Assembly (NCBI GenBank): GCA_023266715.1
Contig: JAHFPK010000056.1
Location: 1-12,192 of the forward strand
Length of the DNA stretch: 12,192 bases
From: Hyphomicrobiales bacterium
Lineage (GTDB): Bacteria; Pseudomonadota; Alphaproteobacteria; Rhizobiales; Aestuariivirgaceae
Direction: 5' to 3'
In this document: positions 6,669-12,192 of the stretch, one piece after another
Layout of the letters: every line of letters begins with the position of its first letter
How positions within the stretch are numbered: position 1 is the stretch's first letter
Position numbers and translations under genes: made by a program
The notes under the pieces: model-generated
Database searches by the model: none
Told to the model about the DNA's origin: nothing
The model's input: the letters and a program-made list of their open reading frames with translations, nothing else

Positions 6669-8486
6669 ATGCTTGACAAGATCGCGGCAACTGAGGCCCT
6701 TGAGCGCACTGAAAGCGACGAGGGGCAAGAGGTTGAAAGTTTCGACATTCCCGTCGAAGGCCACCGCGGCCTGCTGCATCGATTTGCCCCCCAAAGGCTG
6801 ACCAGCCGCATTGTTATTCTAAATCTTCTGGGCCTCGTCATTCTGGTGACCGGCATTCTCTACTTCAACCAGTTCCGTCAAGGCTTGATCGACGCGCGCG
6901 TGCAAAGCCTGACCACCCAGGCCCAGATCATTGCCGCCGCCGTGGCAGGATCGGCCACCGCCGATACGGGTTCCATTGTTATCAATCCGGATTCACTGGA
7001 AGACAACAGTGACCCATCGGCGCCAGATGCCGATCAGCTCGGCAGTCTGGATTTTCCGATCAATCCCGAAACCACCGGCCCGGTACTGCGGCGGCTGCTC
7101 GCAAACTCGACCATCCGTGGACGGATTATCGACCCTGACGGCAATCTCGTCGTTGATAGCAGGTTTTTGTATGGCGGCGGAGATATCATTCAATCGGACC
7201 TTCTTCCGACCGATGCCGGCTCGCAGAACATCATCGCCCGATGGTGGAACAAGGCCTTTGACTGGTTCTTTGCCTATGACTATCCCCTTCAGAAGGAATA
7301 CAGCCTCGACAACGGCAAGGATTTTCCGGAAGTGGCGGCTGCCCTCAATGGCGCTGTTGTAAGCGTTGTGCGCCTCGACGAAAAGCACGACATCATCGTG
7401 CTGGTTTCGGTTCCGGTGCAAAGATTCAGGGCGGTTTTGGGCGCCCTTGTGCTCTCAACCTCGGGCGGTGAAATTGACAATGTATTGCGGGCAGAGCGCC
7501 GCGTCGTTCTGCTCACCTTTGGTTTCGTTGCGCTGGTAACGATCCTGCTCTCGGTGTTCCTGGCGGGTACTATTGCCGAACCCATTCGCCGCCTGTCTGC
7601 CGCCGCCGAGCGTGTGCGTCGCGGCATCAACAAGCGCGTGGAAATTCCCGACTTCACCGCCAGGCGCGATGAGATCGGCCATCTCTCGGGAGCACTCCGT
7701 GACATGACGGGCGCACTCTATAACCGCATTGATGCCATTGAAGCCTTTGCCGCCGATGTGAGCCATGAGCTCAAGAATCCGCTCACCTCCCTGCGCAGTG
7801 CTGTCGAAACCCTTGCGATGGTGAAAACCGACGAGCAGCGCGCCAGGCTTGTGGAGATAGTCAAGCACGACGTGCGCCGGCTTGACCGTCTCATCACCGA
7901 TATTGCCGATGCCTCACGCCTCGATGCGGAGCTGGCGCGGGCCGAAACCAATCCTGTCGATGTGGCAAGACTATTGGGAGCGATTACAACCCTGGCCAAT
8001 GAAACCAGAAAAGAACAGCAGTCTGAAATCGTTCTGCAGGTGGTTCCGGCGGGAAGCAAATTTGATCCGCTGCTGGCCTTTGTCATTCTTGGCCACGAGT
8101 CGCGGCTGAGCCAGGTCTTCCGGAATCTTCTGGACAATGCCCGCTCCTTTGCAGCGGAGCATACCAAGATCCATGTGCGCGTGCGCCGCTCCGGCCGCGA
8201 TGTGGAAGTGCGCGTTGATGATCAGGGGCCCGGCATCAGGCCTGACAACCTGGAAAGAATATTTGAGCGGTTTTACACCGACCGTCCGGAAGGCTCGTTC
8301 GGTAAGAATTCCGGTCTTGGCCTTTCCATCTCCAAGCAAATTGTCGATGCTCACAAGGGCCGCATCTGGGCCGAGAATCGCCATGGCAGGGCTCCGGACG
8401 GAGTGGAGAAACCCATCCTCGGTGCAAGGTTTGTGGTGCGTTTGCCGGCCGTCTCCGATGACTGGACGCTGCCCGGGGCAAACTGA
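6669..8486 (+). CDS. chvG: Two-component sensor histidine kinase ChvG
   Basis: A 605-residue inner-membrane sensor kinase, partner of ChvI. The order is: cytoplasmic N-terminus (1-46), TM1 (about 47-66), periplasmic sensor domain (about 67-277), TM2 (about 278-300), HAMP (about 301-355), and the kinase core. His366 in FAADVSHELKNPLTS is the phosphorylation site. NLLDN (486-490) is the N-box, DDQGPGI (517-523) the G1 box, FERFYT (532-537) the F-box and GKNSGLGLSISKQ (545-557) the G2 box. In rhizobia the periplasmic domain is held inactive by ExoR, whose proteolysis at acid pH activates the pair; exoR is not in this window. GAGGG (6658-6662) precedes the ATG by 6 bases. The stop codon is immediately followed by the hprK ATG, so translation is probably coupled. 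Confidence 0.95.
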   Translation: MLDKIAATEALERTESDEGQEVESFDIPVEGHRGLLHRFAPQRLTSRIVILNLLGLVILVTGILYFNQFRQGLIDARVQSLTTQAQIIAAAVAGSATADTGSIVINPDSLEDNSDPSAPDADQLGSLDFPINPETTGPVLRRLLANSTIRGRIIDPDGNLVVDSRFLYGGGDIIQSDLLPTDAGSQNIIARWWNKAFDWFFAYDYPLQKEYSLDNGKDFPEVAAALNGAVVSVVRLDEKHDIIVLVSVPVQRFRAVLGALVLSTSGGEIDNVLRAERRVVLLTFGFVALVTILLSVFLAGTIAEPIRRLSAAAERVRRGINKRVEIPDFTARRDEIGHLSGALRDMTGALYNRIDAIEAFAADVSHELKNPLTSLRSAVETLAMVKTDEQRARLVEIVKHDVRRLDRLITDIADASRLDAELARAETNPVDVARLLGAITTLANETRKEQQSEIVLQVVPAGSKFDPLLAFVILGHESRLSQVFRNLLDNARSFAAEHTKIHVRVRRSGRDVEVRVDDQGPGIRPDNLERIFERFYTDRPEGSFGKNSGLGLSISKQIVDAHKGRIWAENRHGRAPDGVEKPILGARFVVRLPAVSDDWTLPGAN

Positions 8487-8960
8487 ATGGAGAAACATCA
8501 GACCTGCCTGCACGGAACCTGCGTCAGCGTGGGAGGCGAGGGCGTGTTGATTCTAGGCAAGCCCGGAAGCGGCAAGTCCGATCTGGCGCTCAGGCTTATT
8601 GATGAACCGGGCCATGGAATTTCCGACGGTTTGAAAAGCAGTGAACTGGTCTCCGACGATCAGGTTGTCATCACCCGCCACGAAGGCAAGCTTGTTGCAT
8701 CATCTCCAGCGGCCCTTCGTGGCAAACTGGAAATTCGCGGCCTCGATATCGTTAAGCTGGCGACGCAACCTTCAGTCCCTTTGTCACTCGTTGTAAAGTT
8801 GCACAGCCATTCAGTCATCGAACGCCTTCCCGGTCCCCGCACTTTTGAGATTCTGGGCCTGGCCCTTCCCCTCGTCGAAATTGATGGGACTGCGGCCTCG
8901 GCGCCAGCCCGGCTTCGTGCCGCGCTGAACTGGCTGAAGCAGCCAAACAAGGACCCGTGA
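8487..8960 (+). CDS. hprK: HPr kinase/phosphorylase, short alphaproteobacterial form
   Basis: A 157-residue protein matching only the C-terminal catalytic domain of HprK; the Gram-positive enzyme is about 310 residues with an extra N-terminal domain. It phosphorylates, and can dephosphorylate, a serine of HPr using ATP. Seen: His9 in LHGTCVSV (the conserved His ahead of the P-loop), Walker A GKPGSGKS (24-31), Asp57-Asp58 in LVSDDQV (the likely general base), and the family signature LEIRGLDIV (81-89). The start codon abuts the chvG stop (TGAATG) with GGGG 8 bases upstream inside chvG. Its target HPr is two genes downstream. The 94 bases before the next gene show no ORF. The truncated form is normal for Rhizobiales and not a sign of decay. 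Confidence 0.92.
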   Translation: MEKHQTCLHGTCVSVGGEGVLILGKPGSGKSDLALRLIDEPGHGISDGLKSSELVSDDQVVITRHEGKLVASSPAALRGKLEIRGLDIVKLATQPSVPLSLVVKLHSHSVIERLPGPRTFEILGLALPLVEIDGTAASAPARLRAALNWLKQPNKDP

Positions 8961-9054
8961 AACTGTTGCACAGCGGCAAGGATAAGGGCAATGTGCGCCG
9001 GTTTATACGACAAGTGAGGCAAAACGTAACAATGTGTGACACCGTAGATTTTCG
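8961..9054 (+). other. Intergenic spacer between hprK and the EIIA gene
   Basis: A 94-base gap in an otherwise tightly packed cluster. It contains a small dyad GTGTGACAC (9034-9042) and a TTGCAC hexamer (8966-8971) without a convincing -10. No clear Shine-Dalgarno precedes the ATG at 9055. I see no gene or RNA structure here; it could carry a separate weak promoter for EIIA-ptsH. Confidence 0.3.
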
Positions 9055-9453
9055 ATGATTGGTCTCGTACTGGTAACCCACGGCCGCCTTGCCGATGAAT
9101 TTGTCCATGCCTTGGAGCATATTGTTGGCCGCCAGGAAATGGTTGCCGCCTTGGCCATAGGTCCTGAAGACAAGATGGAAGTTCGCCGTGCCGATATTGC
9201 CGCGGCGGTAAAGTCCGTGGACAGCGGCGACGGCGTGATTATCCTGACCGACATGTTTGGCGGTACGCCATCGAACCTGGCGATTTCGCTTTTGGAAGAG
9301 GGGCGCGTTGAGGTGGTGGCCGGACTGAACCTGCCCATGCTGGTGAAGCTGGTGCGGGTGAGAAAGGAATCCAATCTTCATAAATGCGCCGCCGCCGCCC
9401 AGGATGCCGGCCGAAAATACATCAACATTGCCAGTCAGATATTGGGGGATTGA
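9055..9453 (+). CDS. PTS EIIA component, mannose type (regulatory)
   Basis: A 132-residue cytoplasmic EIIA of the mannose/fructose family. It accepts phosphate from HPr on His9 (LVTHGRLADEF, 6-16). The second family block, LTDMFGGTPSNLAI (about 63-76), is intact, as is a C-terminal DAGRKYINIASQILGD tail. Because no EIIB, EIIC or EIID gene is nearby, and alphaproteobacteria of this group usually lack a mannose permease, the protein is probably regulatory rather than a transport component. The ATG at 9055 has only a poor ribosome binding site, but no in-frame upstream start fits. The stop overlaps the ptsH start (TGATG at 9451-9455), showing a tight operon. Often labelled manX or ptsM in relatives; I leave the symbol open. 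Confidence 0.9.
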   Translation: MIGLVLVTHGRLADEFVHALEHIVGRQEMVAALAIGPEDKMEVRRADIAAAVKSVDSGDGVIILTDMFGGTPSNLAISLLEEGRVEVVAGLNLPMLVKLVRVRKESNLHKCAAAAQDAGRKYINIASQILGD

Positions 9454-9725
9454 TGGCGGCACTAATCAAGGACTTGGAAATCGTCAACGAGCGCGGACTG
9501 CACGCCAGGGCCTCGGCAAAATTCGTAAAATGCGCCGAAGGCTTTGATGCCAACATCATGGTGAGCCGCGATGGCCATACGGTTCCGGCAACCTCCATCA
9601 TGGGCCTCATGATGCTGGCCGCCGCCATGGGAACCTCCATCAGCATTGAAGCCTCCGGCCCCGAGGCCGATGCGGCCATGGCTGCCCTTGCAGCCCTGGT
9701 GGAATCCAAGTTTGACGAAGACTAA
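9453..9725 (+). CDS. ptsH: Phosphocarrier protein HPr (NPr-like)
   Basis: A 90-residue HPr-fold phosphocarrier. His17 in NERGLHARAS is the site phosphorylated by EI, and Ser48 in ATSIMGLMM is the serine expected to be phosphorylated by HprK, encoded two genes upstream. Presence of both residues supports dual control: metabolic phosphate flow via His and kinase input via Ser. The ATG at 9453 overlaps the EIIA stop by one base and has GGGGGA (9444-9449) just upstream. The longer in-frame ORF from 9384 reads through the EIIA 3' end and is not used. The 3' end overlaps the convergent aceB stop by 4 bases. EI (ptsP) must be encoded elsewhere. Confidence 0.95.
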   Translation: MAALIKDLEIVNERGLHARASAKFVKCAEGFDANIMVSRDGHTVPATSIMGLMMLAAAMGTSISIEASGPEADAAMAALAALVESKFDED

Positions 9726-11314
9726 ATAATTTTCTTGTAGGCCGGCAGTGTCAGGAAGGCCTCGAAGTTCTTTGAGGTGGACATGGCTTTAAAAATGCTG
9801 ATCGCTTCCTTGAAGCGGCCCTGTTGGTAAGCCTCCACACCCGCCTCTTGCTTGACCCGTTTCATCTCTTCTCGCAAGCAGCGGTCGAAAAATTTTCGTG
9901 TGACTCTTATCCCCGTATCGAGCGTTACGCCAAATTTCAGCCATTGCCAGATTTGTGATCGCGAAATTTCGGCGGTGGCCGCATCTTCCATCAGATTGTA
10001 GATCGGCACCGCCCCGCGCCCTCCGAGCCAGGCCTCGATATAGAGAACTCCCACCCGGATATTCTCGCGGAATCCTGCTTCGGTTTTGCTGCCCTTATGA
10101 ATTTCCAGAAGCTGTTTTCGGCCGATGCTGACATCATCCCGCTTGACATAAAGCTGGTTTGGCGTCGGCATCAATGCGTTGAATACCTCCATGGCCACGG
10201 GGACGAGATCAGGGTGCGCAACCCAGGTGCCATCATGGCCATTGCGCGCTTCCCGTTCTTTGTCAGCCCGCACTTTGTCCAAGGCTATCTGGTTTGCTTC
10301 CGGATCCCGGCGGTTTGGGATCTGGGCTGCCATTCCGCCCATCGCGAAAGCGGCGCGATTGTGACAGGTCTTGATGAGCAGCGCCGAATAGGAGGCAAGA
10401 AAAGCCTTCGACATCACCACCTGCGAGCGGTCCGGCAGGACATATTTTTTGTTCGAAGCCAGCGTCTTGATGAATGAGAAAATATAATCCCAGCGCCCGC
10501 AATTGAGCCCTGCCATATGTTCGCGCAATTCATAAAGGATCTCATCCATCTCAAAAGCCGCGGGCAGCGTTTCGATGAGGGCAGTGGCCTTGATGGTACC
10601 CAATGGAAGTCCGTGCGCACTCTGTGCAAAGGTGAAAACACTGTTCCACAGCCGCGCTTCCAAATGGCTTTCCAATTTTGGCAAATAGAAATAGGGACCG
10701 GAACCATGGCGCAGCGTTGTCTTGGCGTTATGGAAGAAATAAAGGCCGAAATCAAAAAGCGCGCCGGACACTGCCTGACTGTCAACGCGCACATGATATT
10801 CCGGCAGGTGCCAGCCACGCGGCCGCACCATGAGGACAGCAGGCTTCTTGGCCAGAACATAATGCTTGCCCGTTTCCTTGTCGCGGTGGTCCATGACGCC
10901 ACTCCAGCGATCCCGAAGATTGATCTGCCCACGGATGAGGTTGTCCCAGACGGGAGATGTAGAATCCTCAAAGTCGGCCATGAAAACCCTGGCCCCGGAA
11001 TTCAGCGCATTGATCACCATCTTGCGGTCAGCAGGCCCGGTGATTTCCACTCGCCTGTCCTGTAAATCGGCAGGAATGGGCGCCACGCGCCATGCACCCT
11101 CCCGAATGGCTCGGGTTTCCGGCAGAAAGTCGGGAAGCTCTCCCTTGTTGAAGCGCTTTGCCCGGGCCGCGCGCAGTTCCAGCAGTCTTTGCCGCTCGCC
11201 TTCGAAATTTCGGTGCAATTGCGCAAGGAAGGCAAGGGCTTCAGGGGTTAGAATGGACCGGTATTCCGGCAATATGGTTCCGCGGATTGCAACACCGGCC
11301 GGTATTCTGGCCAT
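9722..11314 (-). CDS. aceB: Malate synthase A
   Basis: A 530-residue cytoplasmic enzyme condensing glyoxylate with acetyl-CoA to malate. The PROSITE malate synthase signature is met exactly by REHMAGLNCGRWDYIF (264-279). MADFEDSTSPVWDN (112-125), VRPRGWHLPEYH (glyoxylate-binding Arg region, about 163-174), ALIETLPAAFEMDE (245-258, metal-binding Glu) and NLMEDAATAEISRSQIWQW (440-458) are present. Asp444 corresponds to the catalytic base of E. coli AceB. Length is that of isoform A (~530) rather than isoform G (~720). I chose the ATG at 11314 because GGGGGAG (11322-11328 on the complement) lies 7 bases upstream. The TTG at 11320 is too close to that site. The start is 2 bases after the glcF stop, so it is co-transcribed with glycolate oxidase. 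Confidence 0.95.
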   Translation of the reverse strand: MARIPAGVAIRGTILPEYRSILTPEALAFLAQLHRNFEGERQRLLELRAARAKRFNKGELPDFLPETRAIREGAWRVAPIPADLQDRRVEITGPADRKMVINALNSGARVFMADFEDSTSPVWDNLIRGQINLRDRWSGVMDHRDKETGKHYVLAKKPAVLMVRPRGWHLPEYHVRVDSQAVSGALFDFGLYFFHNAKTTLRHGSGPYFYLPKLESHLEARLWNSVFTFAQSAHGLPLGTIKATALIETLPAAFEMDEILYELREHMAGLNCGRWDYIFSFIKTLASNKKYVLPDRSQVVMSKAFLASYSALLIKTCHNRAAFAMGGMAAQIPNRRDPEANQIALDKVRADKEREARNGHDGTWVAHPDLVPVAMEVFNALMPTPNQLYVKRDDVSIGRKQLLEIHKGSKTEAGFRENIRVGVLYIEAWLGGRGAVPIYNLMEDAATAEISRSQIWQWLKFGVTLDTGIRVTRKFFDRCLREEMKRVKQEAGVEAYQQGRFKEAISIFKAMSTSKNFEAFLTLPAYKKII

Positions 11315-11316
11315 AT

Positions 11317-12192
11317 TCAAGCTCCCCCGTTGAGATGTTTAATCTTATCTGGCTTAGGCCCCCCATAGGCCCAATCGAGAAGTTCGATGGTATGAAGAAT
11401 GGGAGTCTGCATGCCCGTGGCAAGCTGGGTGATGCAGCCGATATTGCCCGTAGCAATCACCTGCGGATTTGTGGTTTGTATGTTCTTGATCTTCCTGTCC
11501 CTGAGCTGAGTGGCGATTTTGGGTTGCATAATGTTATAGGTGCCGGCCGAACCACAGCAGAGGTGGCCTTCGGGAATATCTTGCACCTTGAATCCCGCAT
11601 TGCGCAAAAGCGTTTGCGCCTTTGTTCCCATATTCTGGCCATGCTGCATCGAACAGGCCGAATGATAGGTGACACGGAGTGTCTGCGAGGCTGCAGGCAG
11701 TTCGATGCCGGACAGGAACTCGACAATGTCCTTTGCCTTGGCGCTGATGGCGGCGGCCCTGACGGCATAGATGGGATCAAAACGCAGCATGAAGCCATAA
11801 TCCTTGATCGTCGTGCCGCAGCCCGATGCGGTAACGATGACCGCTTCAACCCTGGCATTTGCCCAATGGTGAACATTGCGCCGCGCGCGCCAGACTGCAT
11901 CGGCCTCTTTGCCCATGTGATGGGTGAGCGAGCCGCAGCAGGTTTCCCTTGCCGAAACCACGACCTCGTAACCCAGTCGCGTCAGCAGGCGAATAGTGGC
12001 GGCATTGATTGAAGGCTCGATTACGCTTTGAACGCAACCCATGAGAAGGGCCACGCGCCCGCGCATTGCGCCCTCTGCCGGATAGATGCCAGGCGCCCCC
12101 AGATCTTCTTTGGCAATAGATTTGGTGGGAACAAGTGCAAGCATCGCCTCAACCCTGTTCAGGCCCAATCTGGAAATCATTTTCGAAAATGG
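11317..12192 (-). CDS. glcF: Glycolate oxidase iron-sulfur subunit GlcF (5' end outside the window)
   Basis: The C-terminal 291 residues of GlcF are present. The reading frame is open to the window edge, and an internal Met at 12180 is not a credible start. Full-length GlcF is about 400-430 residues, so roughly 110-140 residues, including the two N-terminal 4Fe-4S clusters, are missing here. Both cysteine-rich (CCG) domains are visible: MGCV...RETCCGSLTHHMG (12040 to about 11910) and HSACSMQHGQ...HLCCGSAGTYN (about 11665 to 11530), followed by ATGNIGCITQL. GlcF passes electrons from the GlcD/GlcE flavin subunits during oxidation of glycolate to glyoxylate. It sits 2 bases ahead of aceB, which uses glyoxylate; glcD and glcE are expected beyond the right edge. 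Confidence 0.92.
   Translation of the reverse strand, partial: PFSKMISRLGLNRVEAMLALVPTKSIAKEDLGAPGIYPAEGAMRGRVALLMGCVQSVIEPSINAATIRLLTRLGYEVVVSARETCCGSLTHHMGKEADAVWRARRNVHHWANARVEAVIVTASGCGTTIKDYGFMLRFDPIYAVRAAAISAKAKDIVEFLSGIELPAASQTLRVTYHSACSMQHGQNMGTKAQTLLRNAGFKVQDIPEGHLCCGSAGTYNIMQPKIATQLRDRKIKNIQTTNPQVIATGNIGCITQLATGMQTPILHTIELLDWAYGGPKPDKIKHLNGGA

Noticed and set aside
8487..8960. hprK as a truncated pseudogene
   Set aside because: It is half the length of the Gram-positive enzyme, but all catalytic motifs are intact and the short form is standard in Rhizobiales.
11158..12012. Plus-strand ORF of 284 codons across the aceB/glcF junction
   Set aside because: It spans two real minus-strand genes with diagnostic motifs (aceB N-terminus, GlcF CCG domains) and has no domain of its own.

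Overview
The window reads as a chromosomal segment of an alphaproteobacterium, most likely order Hyphomicrobiales (Rhizobiales). The evidence is the FrcBCA-type fructose ABC transporter, the rhizobial-type ChvI/ChvG two-component pair, a short C-terminal-domain-only HPr kinase, and the EIIA(Man)/HPr regulatory PTS genes next to it. Genes are densely packed with moderately high G+C third positions. The only strongly A+T-rich stretch is the first ~90 bases. There are no rRNA or tRNA genes, CRISPR arrays, insertion sequences or phage genes that I can see, so this looks like core genome rather than an island.

Layout. (1) 1-4391, plus strand: an A+T-rich regulatory region with two dyads, then frcB (periplasmic sugar-binding protein), a double hairpin with a terminator-like element, frcC (permease), frcA (single-domain ATPase) and an AnmK-family sugar kinase. 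This looks like one sugar-uptake operon. (2) 4404-5834, minus strand: a small NAD(P)-binding oxidoreductase of the F420-NADP-reductase-like family, preceded by a hairpin that would sequester its ribosome binding site, and upstream of it a HugZ-like FMN/heme split-barrel protein. (3) 5944-9725, plus strand: chvI-chvG-hprK-EIIA(Man)-ptsH, joining an envelope/acid-stress sensor to a regulatory phosphotransferase branch. (4) 9722-12192, minus strand: malate synthase A (aceB) preceded by the 3' part of glcF (glycolate oxidase iron-sulfur subunit), whose 5' end lies outside the window.

How the genes work together. The first block imports a sugar, probably fructose, and carries a kinase of uncertain substrate. 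The third block supplies signalling: ChvG/ChvI phosphorelay plus HprK, which phosphorylates a serine of HPr and so can modulate phosphate flow to EIIA(Man). No EI, EIIB or EIIC is present here, so the PTS proteins are inferred to be regulatory. The last block makes glyoxylate from glycolate and condenses it with acetyl-CoA to malate.

I did not find a wholly novel system. The most interesting items are the AnmK-family kinase with altered substrate-facing motifs in a fructose-type transporter operon, the RBS-sequestering hairpin at 5051-5085, the AT-rich dyad pair upstream of frcB, and the interlocked stop codons of ptsH and aceB.
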